From positions 5,208,001 through 5,272,000 of the forward strand of contig NZ_CP173427.1 in assembly GCF_045038035.1 (NCBI RefSeq): 64,000 bases of DNA, given 5' to 3'. The notes under the pieces were generated by a model. It did not search any database. It was not told the DNA's origin and was given only the letters and a program-made list of their open reading frames with translations. This DNA comes from Paenibacillus_F chitinolyticus_A. GTDB lineage: Bacteria; Bacillota; Bacilli; Paenibacillales; NBRC-103111. A program made the translations under genes and the position numbers. Within the stretch, counting starts at the first letter, position 1. Every line of letters begins with the position of its first letter. Below are positions 44,000-51,993 of the stretch, piece by piece.

Positions 44000-44285
44000 A
44001 AAAAAGCCGCCGTCTCCAGAAAGAGACGACGGCTGTGCCGGCGCGGTACCACTCTTGTTGACCTTCCCCACGGGAAAGTCCGCTTACGGCAGCGAATGCG
44101 GAAGGGATGGAAGCTTAACATTCGCTGCGCGCCCGTTAACGGAGGCCAACCGTTTGTAAGCTTGAGTCACGGCCGCTCATACGGCATTCGTAACGTTCGG
44201 CTCCCGGCTCCCAAGCGAGTTCAGATCCCTTACGGACTGCGTCGCACCTTCCCGCAGCTCTCTGTACCGTTACCGGATCGTACTA
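44000..44285 (-). promoter_or_regulatory. Proximal T-box leader (leucine) of leuA
   Basis: The T-box sequence AGAGTGGTACCGCG (44055-44042) is followed by a terminator, CCGTCGTCTC / GAGACGGCGG then TTTTTT (44034-44000). In Stem I the AGAGAGCTGCGG...GTGCGACGCAG segment and the specifier region TGAACTCGC place CTC (Leu) at 44219-44217. No clear promoter lies between this leader and the distal T-box, so transcription probably comes through from upstream. Charged versus uncharged tRNA-Leu would decide termination. Confidence 0.9.
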
Positions 44286-44438
44286 CTCTTGTTCATTGCC
44301 TTTTTGGATATGCATGTTGTTCGATGTTTCCCGGACAACCGCTCCTGCCTGAATGTCCGCTCGGTTATATTTGCGGTGATCGCAGGCTGTGCCCGCCCCG
44401 TTCTTGTTTCGCTTGTATGATCGACCGGTGGTCACCAC
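44283..44438 (-). CDS. Possible 51-codon ORF between the two T-boxes
   Basis: A GTG-started frame (V-V-T-T-G-R-S-Y-K-R..., ending ...GNEQE) with a weak AAGGCGG site in front, filling the gap between the distal T-box terminator and the proximal T-box. It ends exactly where the proximal leader begins. It is basic and polar and matches nothing known to me. It may be chance, a relic of a gene once controlled by the distal T-box, or a leader peptide. Confidence 0.2.
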   Translation of the reverse strand: MVTTGRSYKRNKNGAGTACDHRKYNRADIQAGAVVRETSNNMHIQKGNEQE

Positions 44439-44528
44439 CGTTCCGCCTTGCTTAGCCTATGCCCATCTATCTCACTGTTGTTTGTTTATCGATGCTGTCT
44501 GTTCATTTCCTTCTGCTGAAGAGGATGC

Positions 44529-44908
44529 AAAAAAGACCTGCCGTCTCTAACTTAAGAGACGACAGGCCGTTAGCCTTCCGCGTTACCACTCTCATTGACC
44601 CGCCGTAAGGCGAATCCACTCGATGCTTTCGGAAACAGGTCGGCCGGTATCCGGATACCGGGACGTTCCAATCGCTGCCCGATCACGGGGGCCAGCCGTT
44701 AAAACTTACTTCGCCGGGTGCTTCGAAGACTTCTGACCCGACCATGGGACATCTGTCTCACGGGTTCAGGACGGCTTGCCGGCGTTGTTCAGTTTTACCG
44801 CTCCCGGGCGAGTTCAGGGTTCATTCGGCTGCGTTGCACCAACCCGCAGCTCTCTGTGCGACATGAATGACCTTACTTTTCCCGTTCGTTGCGTGTACGT
44901 TTTGAACT
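44529..44908 (-). promoter_or_regulatory. Distal T-box leader (leucine)
   Basis: The T-box motif AGAGTGGTAACGCGG (44592-44578) precedes a terminator with CCTG-CCGTCTCT arms and TTTTTT (44568-44529). Stem I contains AGAGAGCTGCGGGTTGGTGCAACGCAGC and the specifier CCTGAACTCGCCC, giving CTC (Leu) at 44812-44810. Its transcript start follows a good promoter at 44945-44916. The first gene-size ORF downstream is leuA, beyond the second T-box. Confidence 0.9.
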
Positions 44909-44915
44909 TGTTGTG

Positions 44916-44945
44916 ATTATAATATGCGCAAAAACGCAAAGTCAA
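44916..44945 (-). promoter_or_regulatory. Promoter of the T-box/leuA transcript
   Basis: On the minus strand TTGACT (44945-44940), 18 bases and a perfect TATAAT (44921-44916). Confidence 0.7.
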
Positions 44946-45040
44946 TACAAAATGTCAAAATGTTCAAAATTTTAAGCGAAAGCGGAAAAAATTCATTAAG
45001 GGAACCCGCCCGTTGCCGTAGTTTTCTCTCCTGCGTAAAA

Positions 45041-45097
45041 AACAAACAAAGACAGCCCCGGTAGCTTAAAGCTTCCCGGAAGTTGTCTTTGTTTGTT
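45041..45097 (-). terminator. Terminator of the lipoprotein gene
   Basis: A 14-base perfect stem AACAAACAAAGACA / TGTCTTTGTTTGTT around a GC-rich inner hairpin. It lies about 40 bases past the stop of the minus-strand lipoprotein gene. Confidence 0.75.
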
Positions 45098-45135
45098 CGG
45101 CATCTTCACGTCATTCCCGAGTGTCTACCCTCGGG

Positions 45136-46230
45136 TTACTTGGAAAATAGCATAAATTGATTGATAAACCCTGCCTTTTGAATGAAAATTTCGTCCATTT
45201 TCTTGCTTCCAAAATCATAATAATAAATCCCTCTGGCCGATTTCGATTCGTCCGTACTACTGGAACCGAGCAGATAAATTCCTTTCGCCTCTTGGCTGAG
45301 AAAAGCACCGCTTCGCGCTTTTACCTGCAAATCCAGCTTTTCTCTTTTTCCCGATTTTAAATCGAGCATACTGTAATCCAACGGTTCTTTATTAAAATAA
45401 GGAGAAGTAGCCAAAAAAAGTTTATCTCCCCGCGCAGATAGAGTGAGTACATCCTCTTTTTCCAGTTCAATGACTTTCTTCGTTTCCTTTGTTACGTTAT
45501 CGATCTCGAAGATGGTTCGCTTGGATGCAGTCATGGGGGTTTGGGACTGATTTGCAGACAAAAGATTGTTTCGGTCCTCTTCGTCCGAGAATCGGACTAC
45601 GTAGGTCTTGTTGGTCTCCGGATTAACAGAGATTCTCGAGTTCTGGGTATTTTGATCGTCATCGTCCAGAACGGTCAATTTTTTACTCTCTTTATCGTAA
45701 AACATGGTTTTTAGCATTCGTTCCCCGTTCTTTACAGCCAGAAGTACCAAAGATCGATTGTCGGGAGTCGGCAAAATAAAATTGATGGCAAACAAATTGG
45801 AAGATAGTTGTTCGGTCGCAGCGGTTGATAAACGATAAACCGTTAATTGATCACCTTTTTGCGTATTTGAAGAAGCCGGGTAGTAGATCGAGCCATCGGT
45901 TAAAGAAAGAAAAGAGAGGGGTGATTGGGACGTATAAGGAAGATTGCCGGCGTTAGTCAACTTCTTATCCGCAATCCCATACGAGTAAATTTTCATGACC
46001 ATCCCGTCTTTCGAATCCACACCGTTTACGTATTCCGTGTTTGTTAGGTTGATATAGTCATCCTGAGCTGTTTTTTCTTTACTTGAGGGTGTCGAAATAG
46101 CTTTTGGTGAATGTGGAGGTTGGCCGTCATCCGGTCTTTCAGCTGTACAACCTACCATTATTGCACTGGCAATTGTAAACAATGCGAAGCACGTCTTCGC
46201 GCGGTTCAACCGGATAAAAAGCATAATCAT
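45136..46230 (-). CDS. Lipoprotein with beta-propeller-like (TolB-type) repeats
   Basis: A 364-residue lipoprotein: signal ending I-M-V-G-C with lipid Cys at residue 28, then a Ser/Pro-rich linker and repeated units of the form 'LTDGSIYYPAS', 'PDNRSLVLLAV', 'NPETNKTYVVRF', 'SARGDKLFLAT', suggestive of a WD40/TolB-like propeller. No enzyme motif is seen. ATGs at 46230 and 46224 are both possible; neither has a strong ribosome site. Codon use is AT-richer than its neighbours. It separates leuA from tsaD and may be a later insertion into the conserved ydi block. Confidence 0.7.
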   Translation of the reverse strand: MIMLFIRLNRAKTCFALFTIASAIMVGCTAERPDDGQPPHSPKAISTPSSKEKTAQDDYINLTNTEYVNGVDSKDGMVMKIYSYGIADKKLTNAGNLPYTSQSPLSFLSLTDGSIYYPASSNTQKGDQLTVYRLSTAATEQLSSNLFAINFILPTPDNRSLVLLAVKNGERMLKTMFYDKESKKLTVLDDDDQNTQNSRISVNPETNKTYVVRFSDEEDRNNLLSANQSQTPMTASKRTIFEIDNVTKETKKVIELEKEDVLTLSARGDKLFLATSPYFNKEPLDYSMLDLKSGKREKLDLQVKARSGAFLSQEAKGIYLLGSSSTDESKSARGIYYYDFGSKKMDEIFIQKAGFINQFMLFSK

Positions 46231-46304
46231 ATCTGCCGTTTAAATTCAAACAACATTTCCCCTTCCTCTACCTTTTATGAAATAGTATAGCTGCATTTTT
46301 TCAC

Positions 46305-46354
46305 AAAAAAAACCAGTCTTAAAAACGTGTATCGTTTTTAAGACTGGTTTTTCA
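46305..46354 (-). terminator. Terminator of the thiL-tsaD operon
   Basis: A 19-base perfect stem (AAAACCAGTCTTAAAAACG and its complement) with a five-base loop. The minus strand continues TTTTTTTGTG. It starts about 25 bases past the tsaD stop. Confidence 0.92.
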
Positions 46355-46375
46355 ATCTTTTATTACTTTCGGCAA

Positions 46376-47401
46376 TCAGTATCCCCACTTCTCCAGGCTC
46401 AGCACCGGCTCCGCCTTAAACTCCGGCCCCGTGATATCCCCGCGGTTCCATTTCAGGAAAGCCGCGGCGCCGATCATGGCGGCATTGTCGGAGCAGAGAT
46501 CCATCGGCGGCAGCAGCAGAGGCACGCCAAGCTCCGCGCAGCGCTTCGTCAGCTCTTCGCGCAGTCCGCGGTTAGCCGCCACTCCTCCCGCGAGCAGAAG
46601 CTGCTTGGCGCCGTATTCCCGGACGGCCCGTGCGGCTTTCTCCACCAGCACGTCCACCACGGAGGACTGGAAGCCTTTGGCGACATGGGCCGCCACCGGC
46701 TCCTCTCCGCGCATACGCGACTGGTTAAGGACGTTAAGCACCGCAGATTTCAAACCGCTGAAGCTGAAATCGTAGGAGTCGTCCAGCCAGGCACGGGGCA
46801 TCGGAATTTCCCCGTCCGCTTCCTGGGCGAGGCGGTCAATATGAGGACCTCCCGGGTAAGGCAGTTTCAAGGCGCGCGCCACTTTGTCGTACGCCTCCCC
46901 GGCCGCGTCGTCACGCGTCTGTCCGATGATCTTGAAGCTTCCTTCGCTCTCCATATACACAAGTTCGGTGTGCCCGCCGGAGACGACAAGCGAAATCAGC
47001 GGATATTCCAGCTTGTGGACAAGCTGATTCGCATAAATATGCCCGGCAATATGATGCACGCCGATCAGAGGCAGGCCGAGCGAGAAAGCCAGCGCTTTGG
47101 CCGCCACTACGCCGACAAGCAGCGAGCCGACCAGACCGGGCCCTTGGGTGACCGCAATAGCGGACATGTCTTTCATCGCAAGGCCCGCCTGATCGAGCGC
47201 TTCCTGCAAAATCCAAGTAATGCTCTCGACATGCTGGCGGGATGCGATTTCGGGCACAACGCCGCCGAAGCGCCGGTGGGTTTCGATCTGGCTTGAAACC
47301 ACGTTGGACCGGATAACGGTCCCGTTCTCTATCACGGCTGCGGACGTCTCGTCGCAGCTTGTTTCAATGGCCAGAATGTACACAGGCTTTGTAGTGTTCA
47401 T
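46376..47401 (-). CDS. tsaD: tRNA N6-threonylcarbamoyladenosine synthase subunit TsaD
   Basis: A 341-residue ASKHA-fold protein (formerly Gcp/YdiE) that transfers the threonylcarbamoyl group to A37 of ANN-decoding tRNAs together with TsaB and TsaE. It shows A-I-E-T-S-C-D-E-T-S (residues 11-20), the Fe-binding H-H-I-A-G-H (about 115-120), and A-G-G-V-A-A-N (about 274-280). The length is standard. It is the last gene of the thiL-tsaE-tsaB-rimI-tsaD operon. Confidence 0.98.
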   Translation of the reverse strand: MNTTKPVYILAIETSCDETSAAVIENGTVIRSNVVSSQIETHRRFGGVVPEIASRQHVESITWILQEALDQAGLAMKDMSAIAVTQGPGLVGSLLVGVVAAKALAFSLGLPLIGVHHIAGHIYANQLVHKLEYPLISLVVSGGHTELVYMESEGSFKIIGQTRDDAAGEAYDKVARALKLPYPGGPHIDRLAQEADGEIPMPRAWLDDSYDFSFSGLKSAVLNVLNQSRMRGEEPVAAHVAKGFQSSVVDVLVEKAARAVREYGAKQLLLAGGVAANRGLREELTKRCAELGVPLLLPPMDLCSDNAAMIGAAAFLKWNRGDITGPEFKAEPVLSLEKWGY

Positions 47402-47453
47402 GACTTTTTTTTCATTCCCTTTTATCGAATGCGAACAGGACGCTGCCGCCGCT

Positions 47454-47948
47454 TTAGGCGGGTTGATTCGTGTCGGGCAAATCCGCCCACATAATGATCG
47501 CGTCTTCGTTATTGTCGGTGTAATAGCCTTTGCGGACGCCGACGTACCGGAAGCCCATTTTGTCGTAGAGGCGCTGAGCCACGTAATTCGACGCGCGGAC
47601 CTCCAGGGTCATGCGGACCGCCCCCAGCGATCTTGCCTTGGATTGCAGCTGGTGGACGAGCGAAACGCCCAGCTTGCGGCCGCGGAACCGGCCGGATATC
47701 GCGATGTTGGTTACATGGGCCTCATCCATAATGAGCCACATGCCCCCGTACCCCGCAATGACCCCGTCTACCATCATGACCGTATAATGGGCAAAATGAT
47801 TGCTCGTCAGCTCGTTGTGAAAAGCTCCCGCCGACCAGGGTGTCGTAAAGGCTTCCTGCTCGATTTCGCAAATGTGGGGGATGTCGTCCAGCCTCATTAC
47901 ACGGAAAATCGGGGTTGAAACAGGCTGCTCCCATCTTCGTTCGTCCAA
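47454..47948 (-). CDS. rimI: Ribosomal protein S18-alanine N-acetyltransferase RimI
   Basis: A 164-residue GNAT acetyltransferase. Acetyl-CoA-binding R-F-R-G-R-K-L-G (about residues 86-93) and L-E-V-R-A-S-N-Y-V-A-Q-R-L-Y (about 112-125), then G-F-R-Y-V-G-V-R-K-G-Y-Y, are the RimI signature. It acetylates the N-terminus of ribosomal protein bS18. Position between tsaB and tsaD matches ydiD. An internal ATG (residue 17 region) could shorten it. Confidence 0.94.
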   Translation of the reverse strand: MDERRWEQPVSTPIFRVMRLDDIPHICEIEQEAFTTPWSAGAFHNELTSNHFAHYTVMMVDGVIAGYGGMWLIMDEAHVTNIAISGRFRGRKLGVSLVHQLQSKARSLGAVRMTLEVRASNYVAQRLYDKMGFRYVGVRKGYYTDNNEDAIIMWADLPDTNQPA

Positions 47949-47967
47949 AGAGCCCCTCCCCTTTCCG

Positions 47968-48972
47968 TCAGGATTTGGCCTTAGCCATCAGATTCACTTC
48001 AGCTTCCGTAAGCTGCGTATAGTTCGGAACGAACGTATACTTGTCTATCGTTTCCCCGCGTTTTAAGCGGGACAAGCCAAGCAGACCCACTTCGGCCGCC
48101 GTCAAATCGTACGGAAGAACACGCACAGGGATGTTCAGTTCAGCCGAGGCCTGCCCGATCGTTTCTTCAAAAAAAGAAGTCTCGCCGACGAAAACGATTT
48201 CCTGGGGTTTTGCAAATCCGGAAGGCACGGCAAAAGTTCCGGCGTTGCCTACGGACTGCACCCCCGTCGTCCCGGCGGCTTCGGTTCCCGCCGCAGCGTC
48301 TCCAACGTGCCGCGTAAAATCCGCCACGAGGCGGATGCCGTCCGGCTGAAGGCGGGTCCATCTGCCGGTGTTATCCGGCGACGCCGCACCGCTGATGTCT
48401 TCAGCGCCCAAAAGCTCAACGGCCGGTTCATTCCCGGCCGATGCATAAAGCGCGGTAAATGCCTGTCCCCGCCGGGCATTCATCAGGGGCACGAACCAGC
48501 GCACGGCACCGTCCGAACCGGCATCCGCCGGTTCTGCGAGCAAAGCCGTCCGCGCACCCAGCGCCAGCGCCTCCAGACTGGAGACGGCCGCAGCCGGAAT
48601 GCCGAGCGACCAGGCGAACGTTTTCGCTGCGGTAACCGCAATCCGTACGCCGGTATAGGAACCCGGCCCCTGGCCCGCCACGACGGCGCTAAGGTCGTTC
48701 GGCCGGATGCCGCGGGAAGCAAGCAGCTCCTGCAAATGAGGCATGAGGTGAATGGAATGATTGCGCTCCACGATCGTGTGCTTTTCGGCGACTACGCGGC
48801 CGTCCTGAAGCAGGGCAACGGCCAGCGAAGCCGTGGACGTATCCAGTGCAAGCACATACCCGTTTCCGTCGAATCCGGACCGGCTGCTTTCACGACCTTC
48901 ACTATCCCCGGCAAGCGGAGAGTCCTTCACCTTTTCCCGCTCCTGCGTATTATTTCCGTTCCCGCTGCTCAT
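47968..48972 (-). CDS. tsaB: TsaB, t6A synthesis partner, with extended N-terminus and insert
   Basis: A 334-residue ASKHA-fold protein that stabilises TsaD in t6A synthesis. It shows V-L-A-L-D-T-S-T-A-S (starting about residue 40) and G-Q-G-P-G-S-Y-T-G-V-R (about 99-109). The usual length is 230-250: there are about 38 extra polar N-terminal residues and a long, Gly/Ala/Thr-rich variable stretch in the middle (about 160-255). The ATG at 48972 overlaps the tsaE stop (ATGA), favouring it over the upstream ATGs at 48981 and 49005. Confidence 0.93.
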   Translation of the reverse strand: MSSGNGNNTQEREKVKDSPLAGDSEGRESSRSGFDGNGYVLALDTSTASLAVALLQDGRVVAEKHTIVERNHSIHLMPHLQELLASRGIRPNDLSAVVAGQGPGSYTGVRIAVTAAKTFAWSLGIPAAAVSSLEALALGARTALLAEPADAGSDGAVRWFVPLMNARRGQAFTALYASAGNEPAVELLGAEDISGAASPDNTGRWTRLQPDGIRLVADFTRHVGDAAAGTEAAGTTGVQSVGNAGTFAVPSGFAKPQEIVFVGETSFFEETIGQASAELNIPVRVLPYDLTAAEVGLLGLSRLKRGETIDKYTFVPNYTQLTEAEVNLMAKAKS

Positions 48973-49442
48973 ACCAACCATCCGTTCTCTTTCAAATTTG
49001 CGCACCAGCTCTCGTAAGGCTGTCCGGACGGATTCAAGCGGAACACCCGCTCGTCTCCCCCGCTGTGCTCGATATAAATTTCAAGCCGGTTCGGCGGCAA
49101 AAGCTCCTCCACCAGACTCGCCCATTCAATCAAAGTCAGACCTTCCCCGTAAAAATATTCGTCCAGCCCCAAATCCTCGGCTTCTTCCAATGAAATCCGG
49201 TAAACGTCCATATGATAGAGAGGGAACTCTCGTCCCTCGTATTCTTTAATCAGCGTAAAAGTCGGGGAGTTGACAACGCCCTGCACCCCGATAAATTTAG
49301 CCACCGCCTGCGAAAAACGCGTTTTGCCCGCGCCAAGATCGCCGTCCAGCGCGATTACGGCGCCGGGACCGGCAAACATGGCAAGCTGGGCTGCCAAAGC
49401 TTCCGTGTCCCGTTCGTCTGCGGCTTTATATTGGTAAGCCAT
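48969..49442 (-). CDS. tsaE: TsaE, tRNA t6A ATPase
   Basis: A 157-residue P-loop ATPase of the t6A complex. Walker A is G-D-L-G-A-G-K-T-R (about residues 36-44), followed by V-N-S-P-T-F-T-L-I (switch-like), Y-H-M-D-V-Y-R, and L-I-E-W-A (about 109-113). It sits 15 bases downstream of thiL and its stop overlaps the tsaB start. Confidence 0.97.
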   Translation of the reverse strand: MAYQYKAADERDTEALAAQLAMFAGPGAVIALDGDLGAGKTRFSQAVAKFIGVQGVVNSPTFTLIKEYEGREFPLYHMDVYRISLEEAEDLGLDEYFYGEGLTLIEWASLVEELLPPNRLEIYIEHSGGDERVFRLNPSGQPYESWCANLKENGWLV

Positions 49443-49457
49443 TTCCGTCGCTTCCTC

Positions 49458-50489
49458 TCATTTCGCAGCAAAGTGATTGTAGCCCCGCTTCGGCAGCGGC
49501 TGCACCGTCCCGTCCGGGCGCTGCAGCCGCACCCCTTCATCCGCGGCCGTCACACGTCCGATGACGTGCAAGGGCAGCCCCTCGCCCGCGAACGCCTCGC
49601 GCAGGGCTGCCAGATCCGCTTCTGCGGCCGTGCCCAGAAGCTGGTAGTCCTCGCCGCCGTACAGCACCCACTCCAGCGGGTCGGCGGCCAGCTTCTCCGC
49701 GCAGGCGCGAAGCCCTTCCGCCAGCGGCAGCTTTTCCTCCGCGATGAGGAGCCCGACTCCCGAAGCCTCGGCGATTTCGCCGGCTTCGCTCGCGAGCCCG
49801 TCGCTGATGTCGTTCAGCGCCCGGCACAAGCCCGTGCGCTGTAGCAGCTCCCCGGCCGCAGCCTGCGGCAGAGGCCGGGTGTGGGCGCGGACGAGCTCCG
49901 CGGCCTCCGCGGGCAGCTCGCCCCAATGATCCGCGTCCGTGCCGCGGTGCAGGAGGTAGCTCAGCCCCGCGGCCGAGCCGCCGAGCGGCCCCGTCACGAA
50001 GACGGCGTCGCCCGGCTTCGCGCCGCTGCGCAGCAGCGCCCGGCCTGCGGGGACTTCGCCCAGAATCGTGACGGTCAGCACGATTCCGCCGCGCGTGGAC
50101 GTCGTGTCGCCGCCGATGACGGCCACTCCGAACAAGTCCGCGCACTCATACAATCCGGCGTAAATGCGCCGGATCTGTTCCGTGTCGGCATCCTTCGGCA
50201 AAGACAGCGCGACAAGCGCATAACGCGCCTTCGCGCCCATCGCGGCCATGTCGCTGATATTCGAAGCCATCGCCTTGAATCCGATGTCCTCATCCCGCAT
50301 CGTTACAGGCAGGAAATGAATCCCTTCGGTCATCGTGTCGCAAGAGGCGACAAGCTGCATGCCGGGAGACAAAGCGGTAACGGCCGCATCGTCACCGATG
50401 CCGACCACCACTCCTTGCGAACGCATTCCGTCCGCCTGTTGTCTGTCCCCCGTCAGCAGGCGGATCAGGCCGAATTCGTCATGCTGCAT
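49458..50489 (-). CDS. thiL: Thiamine-monophosphate kinase
   Basis: A 343-residue kinase that makes thiamine diphosphate from thiamine monophosphate and ATP. It shows V-G-I-G-D-D-A-A-V at residues 29-37, the D-T-M-T-E-G-I-H-F metal/substrate loop (about 50-58), V-I-G-G-D-T-T-S-T (about 120-128) and the D-I-S-D-G-L motif. It is the first gene of the operon and its GC content is very high. The length is standard. Confidence 0.96.
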   Translation of the reverse strand: MQHDEFGLIRLLTGDRQQADGMRSQGVVVGIGDDAAVTALSPGMQLVASCDTMTEGIHFLPVTMRDEDIGFKAMASNISDMAAMGAKARYALVALSLPKDADTEQIRRIYAGLYECADLFGVAVIGGDTTSTRGGIVLTVTILGEVPAGRALLRSGAKPGDAVFVTGPLGGSAAGLSYLLHRGTDADHWGELPAEAAELVRAHTRPLPQAAAGELLQRTGLCRALNDISDGLASEAGEIAEASGVGLLIAEEKLPLAEGLRACAEKLAADPLEWVLYGGEDYQLLGTAAEADLAALREAFAGEGLPLHVIGRVTAADEGVRLQRPDGTVQPLPKRGYNHFAAK

Positions 50490-50608
50490 AGATGCCGCTC
50501 CTCCGGTTTGGTTTGCCTCCTATTATAGCCCTCTATCCTCCCTCTAGCAACCGGGATATGCGTGCTGCGGCAAGGCGCGGGCGCTCTTCCGGCTCCTTCC
50601 CCGGCCCA

Positions 50609-50650
50609 ACAAAAAAAGCGCCTGCATGTGCTTTCCTTCATGCAGGCGCC
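50609..50650 (-). terminator. Terminator of the 65-aa ORF
   Basis: An 11-base perfect stem GCGCCTGCATG / CATGCAGGCGC; the minus strand continues TTTTTTT. Confidence 0.9.
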
Positions 50651-50654
50651 GTCC

Positions 50655-50852
50655 TTACAAGTCCTCATCCTCTATTACGGATTCGGGGTATCCCATCGTA
50701 TCCGTGGTGGACTCCTCAATCAGACCGTTATGAACCGTAACCTGGCCGCCCCCGAGCCCTTCATTGATCATCCGGTCGATGTCCATGTAATAGTCGTCCC
50801 GGCCTTGATGGGTGCCGTCTTTGACTTCTTTTTGCCGCTTGTCGTCTCCCAT
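50655..50852 (-). CDS. Small acidic hypothetical protein (65 aa)
   Basis: Starts at an ATG with GGAGGTGA six bases upstream; the GTG at 50867 overlaps that site. The product is very polar and acidic, rich in D, E, G and Q, without hydrophobic segments (M-G-D-D-K-R-Q-K-E-V at the start, ES/ED/EDL at the end). No family is recognised. It has its own terminator and is divergent from ku. The composition fits a small spore-associated or intrinsically disordered protein, but nothing proves it. Confidence 0.6.
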   Translation of the reverse strand: MGDDKRQKEVKDGTHQGRDDYYMDIDRMINEGLGGGQVTVHNGLIEESTTDTMGYPESVIEDEDL

Positions 50853-50920
50853 TTCATTCACCTCCACTCCCCGGAGTAAACCTGGCTCCGGTTAGCGTGG
50901 CACAAATCCGCCAAAAGCAT

Positions 50921-50950
50921 TCATATCCGGCGAATTTTTTGGACATACTG
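50921..50950 (+). promoter_or_regulatory. Possible sigma-G-like promoter of ku
   Basis: TCATA (50921-50925), an 18-base spacer and CATACTG (50944-50950), each one base from the sigma-G pattern (G[A/C]ATR ... CATNHTA). B. subtilis ku-ligD is forespore-expressed, which makes this plausible but weakly supported. Confidence 0.3.
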
Positions 50951-51043
50951 ATGCTAAAAAGAAGTTTGGTCACAGAGCCGCCGGTCCCATGCGGATTCAA
51001 TAAAATAAACCCGTTACGCGGGCTCCCCAGGAGGTTTTCCTTC

Positions 51044-51910
51044 ATGCATACGGTCTGGAAAGGCGCCATCAGCTTCGGTCTGGTGCACGTTCCCGTCAAA
51101 ATGTTCTCGGCTACGGAAGAGAAAGACATCTCCATGCGTTACATTCATAAACGCTGCACCACCCCGCTTTCTTACGTAAGAAAATGCACCACCTGCGACA
51201 CGGAAGTCGAGTGGGCGGAAATCACGAAGGGCTATGAATACGAGCCTGGCCGCTTCGTTCTTTTTGAGAAAGAAGAACTGGAGAAAATATCCGGTGAAGC
51301 GACTAAAGAAATTAAAATCTTGGATTTTGTCAACTTGACCGACATCGACCCGATTTATTTTCAGAAGACGTATTACCTCTCCCCGGGAGATACGGGTGCC
51401 AACGCCTATAACTTGCTGCTGGAATCCATTAAGCAGACCGGCAAAATCGGGATCGCCACCATTTCCATCCGTTCCAAAAGCAGTCTGGCCGCCGTCCGGG
51501 TAATCGATAACTGCATCGCTCTGGAAACGATTTTCTACCCGGACGAGATTCGCGCGATCAGTCAGGTCCCCAATCTTCCGGAAGCCTCGAACGTGAATGA
51601 CAAAGAGCTTACGATGGCCAAAATGCTGATCGAACAGCTGTCCACTCCGTTCGAGCCGGAGAAATACCAGGACGAATACCGCAGCGCGCTGATGGAAGCG
51701 ATCCAGCAGAAAGTGGCCGGCGAAGAGGTCCAGGTCGCTCCGGAACAGAAACGCACCAACGTGATCGACCTGATGTCCGCGCTGCAAGCGAGCCTCGAAG
51801 CGGTCAAACCCGTGGCGGCGGACAAGTCGGACGCCAAGGCCAAAGCGAAGCCCAAAGCCGCGGCCAAACCGCGGAAGCCGAAAGAGAAGGCGAAGGAAAC
51901 GGTATCCTGA
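51044..51910 (+). CDS. ku: DNA end-binding protein Ku
   Basis: A 288-residue bacterial Ku homodimer subunit for non-homologous end joining. It has M-H-T-V-W-K-G-A-I-S-F-G-L-V-H-V-P at the N-terminus, Y-K-R-C-T/C-T-T-C-like Cys positions (about 36-48) and the central beta-barrel (PIYFQKTYYLSPG). The C-terminus is Lys/Ala/Pro-rich (about 258-288), the tail that helps threading and LigD recruitment. The ATG at 51044 has AGGAGG nine bases upstream; the 49-residue upstream extension has no site and is rejected. Confidence 0.97.
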   Translation: MHTVWKGAISFGLVHVPVKMFSATEEKDISMRYIHKRCTTPLSYVRKCTTCDTEVEWAEITKGYEYEPGRFVLFEKEELEKISGEATKEIKILDFVNLTDIDPIYFQKTYYLSPGDTGANAYNLLLESIKQTGKIGIATISIRSKSSLAAVRVIDNCIALETIFYPDEIRAISQVPNLPEASNVNDKELTMAKMLIEQLSTPFEPEKYQDEYRSALMEAIQQKVAGEEVQVAPEQKRTNVIDLMSALQASLEAVKPVAADKSDAKAKAKPKAAAKPRKPKEKAKETVS

Positions 51911-51939
51911 GGACGCCTTCTTCAAGAAAACGACAGCAG

Positions 51940-51970
51940 AAACGAGCCCCGGCATCGGAGGCTCGTTTTT
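51940..51970 (+). terminator. Terminator of ku
   Basis: AACGAGCC / GGCTCGTT with an 11-base loop, then TTTTTTC, about 30 bases past the stop. Confidence 0.9.
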
Positions 51971-51993
51971 TTCGGGCTGTTTTCAGACTGTCT

